Shown piece by piece: positions 33,901 through 41,244 of a stretch of DNA of 54,466 nucleotides. The DNA lies in assembly GCA_002327905.1 (NCBI GenBank), contig DCUY01000105.1, positions 1-54,466 of the forward strand, given 5' to 3'. The stretch comes from Caldifarciminota bacterium UBA2202. Its GTDB lineage: Bacteria > Hydrothermota > 32-111. Numbering within the stretch: the stretch's first letter is position 1; the number at the start of each line of letters is the position of its first letter. Position numbers and translations under genes: made by a program. Under the pieces are notes generated by a model. It ran no database searches. It was given only the letters and a program-made list of their open reading frames with translations, and had not been told where the DNA came from.

Positions 33901-33919
33901 GATTGTATTGATTAAATAA
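27974..33919 (+). CDS. Cassette 3, protein B: giant secreted lipase-like protein with T9SS-like sorting tail
   Basis: The 1981-residue protein starts with a signal peptide (FYIFILYSINLLS). Residues about 20-395 form an alpha/beta hydrolase of the PGAP1-like lipase type: VNLVCHSMGGLVARAAL carries the nucleophile Ser214, NDGLIF gives Asp332 and LTHCTY gives His379 as a plausible triad. The GxSxG motif reads C-H-S-M-G, an unusual first position. Fibronectin III-like segments (about 635-870), propeller-like repeats (about 1000-1180 and 1430-1750) and two Ig/carboxypeptidase-regulatory-like domains (about 1215-1400) follow. From about 1898 to the end is a T9SS type A-like domain (MEIYDVAGRRTMKE, SGGVYFYRL). 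Base use changes near 29.7 kb, so the gene may be a fusion. Confidence 0.85.
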   Translation: MKRVSFYIFILYSINLLSTPTIFITGIKSEGVDTMGFKTWNDIEKENPDDPVYYSCMHQVAGYKGYQLSPVLDCNKYVVLPSGLDENTMFNFSYYDISSSISGVISISADSVRVYFKNYTCSAGAATFVFMPFMDEYPIEDYDSVKYVPKYLPDLHLMTYQTLYGVKDGYYLGDYGKNYIDHWKRNRYAEHLCKFIDKVLASTGASKVNLVCHSMGGLVARAALIGYGYSSKVYKIITAGTPHQSLEGDAGELFYRVSMEPQGWQKSGELMELDVECDYTYGDIKFYDLETGERKDFADMLGYDVNPTRIVCISGDRNAGLGGTLYSNEPNDGLIFNSISTLKPSSLADYNPIIYASHSMSGDILSFNNLGQLELSLTHCTYVTEFIKKWLIDDTIIEFTGTAEDLDAKFYVVTDEAGNKTSRSVRVQIENNGTSNINYGDFLSLLAYPIEKIVISGDTNEISPYVGISLSNAYDNRRIIGNPMGSPIFMMNCEYNNTTFDLTDEYRSAIYLYDMKGLITTDKIYNYAPFDNWGDAIAPYVDLFPGVVDLALATALTTYNINWISNDISVRNRLWYIRAGSLEIIDSVIPGSAMSKSFRIPPLRSSKTIPSHPSTYNLMQFNVRYELDDNGYFCQNSKWLTISTPDWNPDNLRLVYQDEDSIKLAWTDSYNLVDKIFRNDTATANMVRNVNTYSDRGFKRGANNYYEVHSRWVYPNGDTLISENDNNTHRETVFGIPCNAPKAYPIACIWQPNDKALIKWIDNSNHEEGYRIKIKQNDTLKGTKDTIINLAEDPDTLEWMHQTTKIGQMKYIVYSMNKGAFSKDSVEYINYRGYGTPLISIDSIELSKGTVRIKGDTILTGTRRKLNGDIISIEAYKEGFENKILKSEFIKDDNAQIIGIKNSDMYAGINGSSTNRDSIIWIYVKEGNRYTKKYIEDLLYTPVDLTDQRPKLLSAIYKNNYIHLLVSFKSTNSATKSVLVLFRIDNNCNYITYHSIQSLKGILDFNGTIESKGANEIVIGYSGKDESSGKITGLNIISTGTSSYATITTYSPYANTSFNKSFEETFDLEMLTDSILYLLSHKVGTTFDTLKAVKYDMKNKIQASIDYINISSSAVADYFQFPRIVKYRDYMVASWLNYEDSGFDRIYTKKYSLTEKSGIEVAKETNWNDTYVNDYLIVKNEADEGLELVTEEALFSYGVKGLKRIDYKLPVMKIIMNDELSWYKNGTFTVKVTDGNGLKLSNAKVSVTNGVDIDFEGTTDVNGEVTVSYFTRSSNKITIKAVKAFYGDCVKKFLVTTNTMEVNCVKEVSAFKDTTIEIGVYTYTIGLEEVVAHKVAVPSAEVILSNGINIEDTSITAANGKVMAEISGRDTIEWLGRDCYVDYTKEIDVIVSKEGYKTETVKIKKEMRSNSSSATGYNNSNHVIKRDELNLYMAYGDGDSVVFGRSNNFGEWWMLEKVGEGKNPSVAFAGEGTVAMLYTGLDSLGYYYTYTESPFQPIDTVYPTVIDCEPGVIAGNVLTGKVYVAGIMHPLKGLDYGNLLYAEFMFDNLDGIVETTLVPATLEEYTPKSWQSIATYYDKYMKKYYPVVVYGDIYGEINLVKYDGIDGMWMPPVGVTRTSEESKESYISSNGEKTAVIWSEERTIGSNTWDIWLNGELYKTSGAESYTEPKIKAGNYVAYNESKERIGLDLYGLNYIGADIRTSAEDSVYYPDFEFKTEYNRTGLELNHTMYLVWTEKTGSAYTVKDTIIEVKTSGDLQAFIAGEFTDTITELADSPLRDIINNGREKIERLYMEIGEIESDKEYKLTVTTTNPNKNYPYLLMIDGIAVDTIEKEDETTEVYLTEDMKSDNTILITLDRVKGNPNRVAKMEIRKYDEVTNVSILGSAIVKMITEKKGIKEHVKIKTMSKGLIEMTIEGDCGGNLEMEIYDVAGRRTMKETFKNLKNGYNEIILNANELSGGVYFYRLNTRSNQYKGKIVLIK

Positions 33920-33973
33920 ACATATTAATTAATCTGTCTGTTTTTGGGAATTAACAAATATGATTACTTTAAC

Positions 33974-34002
33974 TTGACAAAACCTATTTTTTATAATATA
34001 AT
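33974..34002 (+). promoter_or_regulatory. Promoter of rpmB
   Basis: TTGACA at 33974-33979 and TATAAT at 33997-34002 are 17 nt apart, a perfect consensus match. The leader carries AGGAG before the ATG at 34034. The rest of the 114-bp gap after the giant gene shows no hairpin. Confidence 0.85.
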
Positions 34003-34033
34003 AATGAACTTAATTTAAGCATAGGAGTAACTT

Positions 34034-34225
34034 ATGGCAAACAAGTGTGAAATATGCGGAAAGAAGCCTCAATTCGGCTCGACAGTTTCGCATGCGCACA
34101 ATGTGACAAAAAAAACCAGAATGCCCAACCTTAGAAGAGTTAAGGCGGAAGTCGAAAAACAGACGAAGTATATATATGTCTGTTCAAGATGCATTCGTTC
34201 TGGAAAAGTTAAAAAGTCCGTTTAA
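34034..34225 (+). CDS. rpmB: 50S ribosomal protein L28
   Basis: The 63-residue protein matches L28 throughout (KCEICGKKPQFGSTVSHAHN, RMPNLRRVKAEV). Two Cys-x2-Cys pairs, at residues 5/8 and near 50/53, mark it as the zinc-binding form of this protein. It has a consensus promoter and a good ribosome binding site and stands alone, as often seen. Confidence 0.97.
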   Translation: MANKCEICGKKPQFGSTVSHAHNVTKKTRMPNLRRVKAEVEKQTKYIYVCSRCIRSGKVKKSV

Positions 34226-34228
34226 CTA

Positions 34229-34257
34229 TTGACACTTAAAGTATTATGAATTATATT
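34229..34257 (+). promoter_or_regulatory. Promoter of the PorV-like gene and following operon
   Basis: TTGACA at 34229-34234 and TATATT at 34252-34257 are 17 nt apart, starting 3 nt after the rpmB stop. AGGAG precedes the ATG at 34286. Confidence 0.8.
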
Positions 34258-34285
34258 TATCCTAAAGTTATTTAGGAGAAAAATA

Positions 34286-35359
34286 ATGAAAAAATTTCTT
34301 TTATCGATAGTTTTATTGTTCTCTACAACAGTACTTATCTTTTCAACCGCCTCCCAAGCAGGTGCGATCTTCTTGATGATCTATCCGGGTTCTCGCGCCG
34401 TAGGTTTGGGCAACGCATACACTGCAATTTCGGATGATGCGCTTGCTACCTACTACAATCCTGCCGGGTTGGGTTTGCAGGACAAGAAAGATATTGTGCT
34501 TATGCATGTCGAATGGCTTCCCGGGCTAAATGCAGGTATGTATTATGAGTTCGCAGGAGTCGTTGTTCCCACGAAGTACGGTGTTTTCGGAGGAAGTTTG
34601 ATTTATCTTACGACCGGCGAGACATCTGCGACAAGCGACAATGACCCTACAGCCACTTGGAACACATTCGATCTTGCAGTAACCTTATCTTACGCCTATA
34701 AATTAAGAAACAATCTCTCAGTAGGCGCTTCTGGCAAATTCATCTATTCATTTTTGGCACCGGATTGGGTAGTTCAGGATTTTTCGATAGGCAGTGGAGG
34801 GCAGGGGCAATCAGTGGCTCTGGATTTGGGTGTGATATATAATCCCACGAAAACAACAACATTAGGATTGTCACTCTCAAACATGGGTCCCGGAATTCAG
34901 TACATCGCAGAAGGAAGCATAGACGATCTTCCCTGCGCGCTTCGACTAGGCATCAAACAGATGATTCTGGAGAACAGACTCAACAAACTCATGTTCACAT
35001 CAGACATTACCAAAGTCTTTGCAGGAATTGACCTTGATTCCCTCAATGACTCCGATTTTGTCTTTGAGTTCTCAAGATTATCCGAAAAGAAGAATTCTAC
35101 TGAGGATTCTCTTCATTTGAGCATGCTTGAAGCGGAATTTTTGGACACATGGCTGAGCTTCGGCCTTGAGTATCTCTATTATGATTTATTCGCTTTGAGG
35201 GCAGGCTACTTTGTGGACAGCTACGGCGAAAGAATCGGATTTACTTTCGGCGGCGGAGTTATAGTCAAAAACAGCATCCGTATTGACCTTGGCGTTGACT
35301 CAGACATCTACAAATTTGAAACTGCGAATTACCGCATCTCCTTAGGCTTCAAGTGGTAG
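34286..35359 (+). CDS. PorV/PorQ-family outer-membrane protein
   Basis: The 357-residue protein has a signal peptide ending near STASQA and the diagnostic N-terminal block SRAVGLGNAYTAISDDALATYYNPAGLG, followed by barrel strands to a C-terminal ...ISLGFKW. PorV is the outer-membrane shuttle that receives T9SS cargo and delivers it to the attachment complex; PorQ and related proteins share the fold. Its presence fits the two T9SS-like cargo genes in this window. It probably heads the truB-ribF-rpsO-pnp operon (3-nt gap to truB). Whether it is a true PorV or another member of the family is not decided by sequence inspection. Confidence 0.85.
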   Translation: MKKFLLSIVLLFSTTVLIFSTASQAGAIFLMIYPGSRAVGLGNAYTAISDDALATYYNPAGLGLQDKKDIVLMHVEWLPGLNAGMYYEFAGVVVPTKYGVFGGSLIYLTTGETSATSDNDPTATWNTFDLAVTLSYAYKLRNNLSVGASGKFIYSFLAPDWVVQDFSIGSGGQGQSVALDLGVIYNPTKTTTLGLSLSNMGPGIQYIAEGSIDDLPCALRLGIKQMILENRLNKLMFTSDITKVFAGIDLDSLNDSDFVFEFSRLSEKKNSTEDSLHLSMLEAEFLDTWLSFGLEYLYYDLFALRAGYFVDSYGERIGFTFGGGVIVKNSIRIDLGVDSDIYKFETANYRISLGFKW

Positions 35360-35362
35360 ATA

Positions 35363-36217
35363 GTGGATTTAATTCTCAATATAAATAAAGAGAAGTCCAT
35401 ATCCTCATTTGATGTCATCAGGTTTCTAAGGAGAAAAACAGGCGAAAGGCGCATGGGTTTTCAGGGAACTCTTGATGTCTTCGCTGAGGGTGTTCTTCCA
35501 GTATTCACAGGTTCGTACACAAAAATAATCCCATACATTTACAGCGGAGTAAAAGATTACTTATTTGAAATTCAGCTCGGACTGAAGACTGATACTCTTG
35601 ATATAACCGGAAGTATAATCGAAAAGAAGGATTTTCCGAAGAATCTGCCGAGAGAAGAGATTGAGATTCTTATAAAAAAGGAATTTACGGATGAGTACAT
35701 TCAGAGAGTTCCTGAATATTCCGCAGTGAAGATAAACGGCGCTGTAGCATATAAACTGGCGAGAAAAGGAATCTCTCAGGATATGCCGTCAAAGGAAGTG
35801 AAGATATTTGATGTGAAAATACTCTCTTCTGATGGCGGAATTATAACAGGAAAAATATCCGTCTCCTCCGGCTTCTATGTGCGTCAGTTCGCAAATGACC
35901 TCGGAGAGTCTTTAAAAACATACGCAATTGTTACGAAACTGCAGAGAACAAAGAGCGGCGATTTCTCTATTGAAGAGAGCATAAAGATGGATGAAGCTGA
36001 TGAAAAGAGAGCTGTGAACTTAAAAAAACTTCTTGAAAAAAGAATGAAAATAATATATATGAACGAAGAAATGACAAAGGATTTAAGAAACGGAAAAGAG
36101 ATTCCGAATACCTCAAACATACAGGGTTTATGCGTAGCATTTGATTCTGATGAAAGAGACTGCATCATTCTCTCAGGAGAGGGAGAGGCATTGAAAGTGA
36201 AGAGGATTATAAAATGA
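35363..36217 (+). CDS. truB: tRNA pseudouridine-55 synthase
   Basis: The 284-residue enzyme makes pseudouridine 55 in the T-loop of tRNAs. The catalytic motif GTLDVFAEGVLPV has Asp38 at the usual place, and YSAVKINGAVAYKLARKG and GFYVRQFANDLG are further TruB signatures. The start is GTG at 35363, because the conserved first strand begins right after it and no ATG is available. The site before it is weak, and translation is probably coupled to the PorV-like gene whose stop is 3 nt upstream. It overlaps ribF by 4 nt. Confidence 0.94.
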   Translation: MDLILNINKEKSISSFDVIRFLRRKTGERRMGFQGTLDVFAEGVLPVFTGSYTKIIPYIYSGVKDYLFEIQLGLKTDTLDITGSIIEKKDFPKNLPREEIEILIKKEFTDEYIQRVPEYSAVKINGAVAYKLARKGISQDMPSKEVKIFDVKILSSDGGIITGKISVSSGFYVRQFANDLGESLKTYAIVTKLQRTKSGDFSIEESIKMDEADEKRAVNLKKLLEKRMKIIYMNEEMTKDLRNGKEIPNTSNIQGLCVAFDSDERDCIILSGEGEALKVKRIIK

Positions 36218-37152
36218 ATATTTATTATGGGCTTGATTCATTTAAAAAACTCAAAAAGAATCTTACCATTACAATAGGTTCATTCGATGGTCTTCACAGA
36301 GGTCATCTGAAAGTTTTGGAGAGGCTCTCTTTGGAGGCAAAAGAGGCGTCGTCCGATACATGCGTGATTACATTCGAACCTCATCCGAGAATGCTTTTAA
36401 GCGATGTGACTGAGAATTTTCTTCTCTCCACTCTTCAAGAGAAAATGTACCTTATGGAGGAGAGCGGATTTGTTGACAATATTCTCGCCATACCGTTTGA
36501 TAAATCATTTTCTTTGATATCTTCGACTGATTTTATTGAATCAGTTATTTTGAAAAACACAACTCCGTCAGCCATTATTGTCGGATATGACACGCATTTC
36601 GGAAGGAACAGGATGGGCGATGTCACGCTTTTAAATAATATTTTGAGAAACTATAAAACAAAAATATCAATAGTGGAGCCGGAGATGATTGACGGACAGG
36701 TTGTATCCAGCTCCCTTATAAGAAAGCATATCAGATTCGGCGAAGTATCTCTGGCAAATGACCTTTTGGGATACAAATACTTTCTTCAGGGGCATGTGGT
36801 GCGCGGCGAAGGAAGAGGAGCTCTTCTCGGATTCCCTACAGCAAATATAGAATTCACAGACAGAATAAAAATACTGCCTCAGAACGGAGTATATGCGGTC
36901 TCTGTTATTTATGACAAAAAAGAATACAGAGGCATGATGAATATCGGAAAGAGGCCTACATTCAACGAGAGTTTGTCAATGGAAGTTCATCTTATTGATT
37001 TTAATGATAATCTGTACAATAAGATGCTCAAAATAAGCTTCATCAAACGACTGAGAGATGAAGTGAAATTCGGCTCATCTGACGAACTTATAGAACAATT
37101 GAAAAAAGACAAAGAAAAAATAAAAAATCTAAAGGAGGCTTTATGGCACTAA
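36214..37152 (+). CDS. ribF: Bifunctional riboflavin kinase / FAD synthetase
   Basis: The 312-residue enzyme turns riboflavin into FMN and FAD. The N-terminal FAD synthetase domain has GSFDGLHRGH (nucleotidyl transfer motif, near residue 22) and the C-terminal kinase domain has GEGRGALLGFPTANIEF and MNIGKRPTF. Length is normal. The ATGA overlap with truB and a 10-nt overlap with rpsO place it inside the truB-ribF-rpsO-pnp run, an arrangement common in bacteria. Confidence 0.95.
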   Translation: MNIYYGLDSFKKLKKNLTITIGSFDGLHRGHLKVLERLSLEAKEASSDTCVITFEPHPRMLLSDVTENFLLSTLQEKMYLMEESGFVDNILAIPFDKSFSLISSTDFIESVILKNTTPSAIIVGYDTHFGRNRMGDVTLLNNILRNYKTKISIVEPEMIDGQVVSSSLIRKHIRFGEVSLANDLLGYKYFLQGHVVRGEGRGALLGFPTANIEFTDRIKILPQNGVYAVSVIYDKKEYRGMMNIGKRPTFNESLSMEVHLIDFNDNLYNKMLKISFIKRLRDEVKFGSSDELIEQLKKDKEKIKNLKEALWH

Positions 37153-37412
37153 AAAAAGAAAAGAAGCAGGATTTGATCACAAAATTCAAAGTCACTGAGA
37201 GTGATACCGGTTCGCCGGAAGTTCAGATTGCTCTATTGACCGAGAGGATAAATATGATATCCGAACACCTGCAGAAATTCAAGAAGGACATTCACTCAAG
37301 GAGAGGATTACTTCAGCTCGTCGGAAAGAGAAGGCGCTTGCTTGATTATCTTATGAAGAAAAACTTTGACAGATACAAGAAAGTGATTAAGGAATTGAAT
37401 ATTAGAAAATAA
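37143..37412 (+). CDS. rpsO: 30S ribosomal protein S15
   Basis: The 89-residue protein matches S15 from end to end (TGSPEVQIALLTERINMISEHL, DIHSRRGLLQLVGKRRRLLDYL). It binds 16S rRNA early in 30S assembly. The AAAGGAGG site lies in the ribF end. The pnp gene follows after 13 nt, the widespread rpsO-pnp pair. Confidence 0.98.
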   Translation: MALKKEKKQDLITKFKVTESDTGSPEVQIALLTERINMISEHLQKFKKDIHSRRGLLQLVGKRRRLLDYLMKKNFDRYKKVIKELNIRK

Positions 37413-37425
37413 GGGAGGCATTTTT

Positions 37426-39585
37426 ATGGAGCAAAAAATTAAAGGCGCCTTTGGCAGGTACCAGCTTGAAATTTCAACCGGTAAAGTTGCAAAACAGGCA
37501 AACGGCTCCGTAGTTGTAAAATTGGATGATAATATCATCCTTGTGACTGCGGTCGCATCTAAGGATAGAAAAGAAGGGCAGGATTTTTTCCCGCTCACAG
37601 TAGATTACAGAGAGAGATATTATGCAACGGGAAAGATTCCGGGCGGATTCTTTAAAAGAGAGGGAAAGCCGAGGGACAGGGAGATTCTTGCGTCAAGGCT
37701 TATTGACCGTCCCATCAGGCCATTGTTTCCCGATGATTTCATGAATGAAACGCAAATAATTGCGGCATTATTTTCAGCTGACGGAAAGATTGACACTGAT
37801 GTTCTTGGAGTTATAGGCGCATCAGCGGCACTCTATCTTTCCGATATTCCCTTTAACGGACCCGTTGGAGCATGCAGAGTTGCTATGATTGACAAACAGC
37901 TCGTGGACTCACCCACATTTGAAGAGCTTCAGAATGCAGAGCTTGAGGTTGTGATAGCAGGAACGGAGACGACAGTGACAACAATTGAATCATCTGCAAA
38001 TGAAGTCTCTGAAGAAGATATGTTACGCGCGATAGAGTTCGGACATGAGAGAATCAAAGAATCAATAAAACTTCAAAAAGAGCTTGCAGAAAAGATAAAA
38101 GTTAAGAAGATGGTTTACGAGCCGTTCATAATTCCTGATGAACTGAAAGAAAAGATAAGAATGGTCGCAGTTGCGGAACTCCCGAGAATCAATGAAATCT
38201 TTGAGAAACAGGCGAGAAATGAAGAATTCTACAATCTTGTAAAGAAGATCAAAGACGAGCTCAAAGAAGGATATCCTGATTTTGAGCACATGATACCTAA
38301 TCTCGTAGAGGATGTCAGAAAAGAGATGATTCGAGAGAAGATAATCAACAAAGGAATAAGGCTTGACGGAAGAAAGGTCACTGACATAAGAAATATCACG
38401 TGCGAAATCGGCGTGATGCCTCGAATCCACGGTTCTGCTTTATTCACGCGCGGAGAGACGCAGTCGCTCGGATGCCTCACTCTCGGCACTTCTTCTGACG
38501 AACAGACAATAGAGGACCTTGAAGGAGAATCTTCAAAATCATTCATGCTTCATTATAATTTCCCGCCGTTTTCAGTGGGAGAGGTGGGCAGGATGAGCGG
38601 ACCCGGAAGACGGGAAATAGGACACGGATTTTTAGCAGAAAAATCCCTTCAGGCGATAATTCCTTCAGAGGAAAAATTTCCTTATACAATAAGAATAGTC
38701 TCTGAAATACTTGAATCAAACGGTTCTTCATCAATGGCTTCAGTATGCTCCGGCTCTCTCGCACTTATGGATGCAGGAGTTCCTGTTAAGACTCATGTTG
38801 CCGGAATTGCAATGGGGCTGATTATGCATGACAACGGAGCAGTCATTCTCTCTGACATTATGGGAGAGGAAGACCATTACGGAGATATGGATTTCAAGGT
38901 TGCCGGAACAAAATACGGCATCACAGGCCTTCAGCTTGACACAAAGATTGAAGGAATTTCAATGGAGATTCTTAAAGCAGGATTCACGCAGGCAAAAGAC
39001 GGAAGAATGCACATTCTCGGAATTATGGACAATGTAATATCCAAGCCGAAGGAGTCATTGTCTGAGTATGCACCCCGCCTGATACAATTCACGGTTGCAA
39101 AGGATAAAATCGGGCTTGTTATAGGCCCCGGCGGAAAGATGATACGTTCCATAATCGAGACAACAGGAGTAAAGATAGACATTGATGATGACGGCAAAGT
39201 GACTATCGCATCAGCTGACGGAGAGAGTTCGGAAAAAGCCAAAAATATAATTATGTCTTTAGTAAAAGAGGTTGAGAGAGGAGAAATATACGCCGGAAAA
39301 ATAGTAAAGATAACAAACTTCGGAGCATTCATAGAACTTCTCCCGGGCAAAGAGGCGCTAATGCATATTTCACAGTATGCGCATGAGAGAATAGAGAATC
39401 TCGCCGATCATATTAGAGTCGGAGATACTGTTGAAGTCAAAGTTATAGGCATTGATGACAGCGGAAAAGTGAGTGTGTCGAGAAAAGCTCTTCTCGGACC
39501 TCAGGAACACTATCATAAAAAGCCTTACGGCAAGAGGTATGATGAAAGAGACGAGAATAGCAAAGATACCCCAGAAGATAAGTAG
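37426..39585 (+). CDS. pnp: Polynucleotide phosphorylase
   Basis: The 719-residue 3'-5' exoribonuclease degrades RNA with phosphate. Two RNase PH domains are present (first with YRERYYATGKIPGGFFKRE, second with FTRGETQSLGC and MLHYNFPPFSVGE), then a KH domain with IGPGGKMIRSII near residue 565 and an S1 domain (about 620-690, KITNFGAFIELLPGKEALMHIS). GGGAGG precedes the ATG. The 3' end overlaps the M16 peptidase gene by about 45 nt. Length is normal. Confidence 0.97.
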   Translation: MEQKIKGAFGRYQLEISTGKVAKQANGSVVVKLDDNIILVTAVASKDRKEGQDFFPLTVDYRERYYATGKIPGGFFKREGKPRDREILASRLIDRPIRPLFPDDFMNETQIIAALFSADGKIDTDVLGVIGASAALYLSDIPFNGPVGACRVAMIDKQLVDSPTFEELQNAELEVVIAGTETTVTTIESSANEVSEEDMLRAIEFGHERIKESIKLQKELAEKIKVKKMVYEPFIIPDELKEKIRMVAVAELPRINEIFEKQARNEEFYNLVKKIKDELKEGYPDFEHMIPNLVEDVRKEMIREKIINKGIRLDGRKVTDIRNITCEIGVMPRIHGSALFTRGETQSLGCLTLGTSSDEQTIEDLEGESSKSFMLHYNFPPFSVGEVGRMSGPGRREIGHGFLAEKSLQAIIPSEEKFPYTIRIVSEILESNGSSSMASVCSGSLALMDAGVPVKTHVAGIAMGLIMHDNGAVILSDIMGEEDHYGDMDFKVAGTKYGITGLQLDTKIEGISMEILKAGFTQAKDGRMHILGIMDNVISKPKESLSEYAPRLIQFTVAKDKIGLVIGPGGKMIRSIIETTGVKIDIDDDGKVTIASADGESSEKAKNIIMSLVKEVERGEIYAGKIVKITNFGAFIELLPGKEALMHISQYAHERIENLADHIRVGDTVEVKVIGIDDSGKVSVSRKALLGPQEHYHKKPYGKRYDERDENSKDTPEDK

Positions 39586-40813
39586 AACCACTCTTAGAAA
39601 CGGTTCTCTTATGATTGGAGAGGAGATTGAATATCTCCATTCATTCATATTTGGAATTTATGTGAAAACAGGCTCTGACAATGAGCCTGTTCAGCATAAT
39701 GGAATTTCCCATATGGTTGAGCATCTTTTGTTCAAGGGGACAAAGAAGAGGAGCGCAGAGAAGGCGGCTCTTGACATAGAGAGCCTCGGCGGGATGATGA
39801 ATGCATATACTGCGCGAGACCACACATGTTTTTATGTCAAATCAATGCCGAAAAATTTTCCGAAAATATTCAAAATAATTCAGGAGATGATATATCAGCC
39901 GCTCATTGATGCCAAGGAGCTTGAAAAAGAAAAAAATGTAATTTTGGAGGAGCTCAAATCAGCCCTTGATGACCCTGAAGATTTGGCTTTCCAAAATCTT
40001 AATCAAATAATTTTTGAAGGGTCAAGATTCGAAAAATCTATTATAGGAACTGAAGAGAGCGTAAAAAAATTAAGCAAAAAAACAGTTGATGATTACATTG
40101 ATAAATACTATACCAACAAAAATATGTTTTATTCCTATGCGGGACCGATGAAATATGAGGATGCCTCGGTAATTTTCAATGATGAAAACCGCAGAGCCGG
40201 AGGCGCTTTGACTGCGTCAGGCAAGAAAATACTCTTTCATAAATCCAAATTCAAATATGAATTCAAAGAATCATTGCAGCAGTTTCATGTTGTGATGGGA
40301 GTAAAATCCGGCGGATTCACTTCAAAAGACAGATACGCATTGATGATGCTTATTTCAATACTTGGGGCGGGAATGTCATCAAGGTTATTTAGAATACTGA
40401 GAGAGAAGAACGGACTTGTTTATACTGTTTATTCATTTACTGAATCCTTCAATGAGGCAGGAACAACAGGAATCTATTTTGCATGCAATGAAAAAAACAT
40501 AAATAAAACACTGAAAATGATTGATATTCAGCTGAACAGAATAAAAGAAAACGGAGTTTCACGAGCTGAGATTGAGAAAGTCAAAAATCAGCTTCTCACG
40601 AACTTGGCTATGAATTACGACTCTCTGTCAGGAAGAATGTCTCTTATAGCGCGTTCAATACTTTATAATGACAAACTCATAGGATTTGACGACATACTCG
40701 CGGAATTTGAAAAAATAACTCAGGAAGAGATACAGGAAGCGGCATTGAGGTATTTTGATTTTGATTCTTTCAATTTTTCCATAGTCGGTTCTAAGGAGAA
40801 ATTCAAATTATGA
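39539..40813 (+). CDS. M16-family zinc peptidase (processing-peptidase-like)
   Basis: The 424-residue protein has the inverted zinc motif HMVEHLLFKGT (HxxEH) near residue 60 with the downstream glutamate region, and the R/Y pair region seen as SSRLFRILREKNGLVYTVYSF in the C-terminal half. M16 proteases of this type commonly follow pnp and sit before dut. Two adjacent ATGs (39539 and 39542) follow AAGAGG; the second gives better spacing. The frame is open further upstream to 39473, but that would deepen the overlap with pnp. It lacks a signal peptide and is probably cytoplasmic. Confidence 0.93.
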   Translation: MMKETRIAKIPQKISRTTLRNGSLMIGEEIEYLHSFIFGIYVKTGSDNEPVQHNGISHMVEHLLFKGTKKRSAEKAALDIESLGGMMNAYTARDHTCFYVKSMPKNFPKIFKIIQEMIYQPLIDAKELEKEKNVILEELKSALDDPEDLAFQNLNQIIFEGSRFEKSIIGTEESVKKLSKKTVDDYIDKYYTNKNMFYSYAGPMKYEDASVIFNDENRRAGGALTASGKKILFHKSKFKYEFKESLQQFHVVMGVKSGGFTSKDRYALMMLISILGAGMSSRLFRILREKNGLVYTVYSFTESFNEAGTTGIYFACNEKNINKTLKMIDIQLNRIKENGVSRAEIEKVKNQLLTNLAMNYDSLSGRMSLIARSILYNDKLIGFDDILAEFEKITQEEIQEAALRYFDFDSFNFSIVGSKEKFKL

Positions 40814-41244
40814 AAGAGATTAATGTGAAAATTTTTCTTGAAGAAGGCGCCGAGTATCCCAAGTATATGACCTCAGGTTCTTCAGGAGCGGATCTATTCG
40901 CTTATCAGGAGATTGAGATTGAACCGAAGGAATCAGCTCTTGTTAGAACCGGAATAAAAATTGAAATTGAAGAAGGATATGAATGCCAAATCAGGCCGAG
41001 AAGCGGATACTCAATGAAGAATAAGATTCTCATACTTAATACTCCGGGGACGATTGATTCGGATTACAGAGGAGAGATACAGGTAATAATGTATAATCTG
41101 AATGATGCGCCATTTACAGTGAAGAAGGGCGACAGAATCGCTCAGATTGTCTTTGCCGAGACATTGAGAGGCGAATTCAGGGCTGTGGAGCTTAAGAGCA
41201 GTGAGAGAGGAGAAGGCGGTTTCGGCCATACGGGCGGTATGTGA
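40810..41244 (+). CDS. dut: dUTP diphosphatase
   Basis: The 144-residue trimeric enzyme hydrolyses dUTP to dUMP. All five dUTPase motifs are visible: SGADLFA, RPRSGYSMKN, TPGTIDSDYRGEI, KKGDRIAQIVF and ERGEGGFGHTG. ATGA overlap with the peptidase gene upstream and a TGATG overlap with the acyltransferase gene downstream show tight coupling. Confidence 0.97.
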   Translation: MKEINVKIFLEEGAEYPKYMTSGSSGADLFAYQEIEIEPKESALVRTGIKIEIEEGYECQIRPRSGYSMKNKILILNTPGTIDSDYRGEIQVIMYNLNDAPFTVKKGDRIAQIVFAETLRGEFRAVELKSSERGEGGFGHTGGM

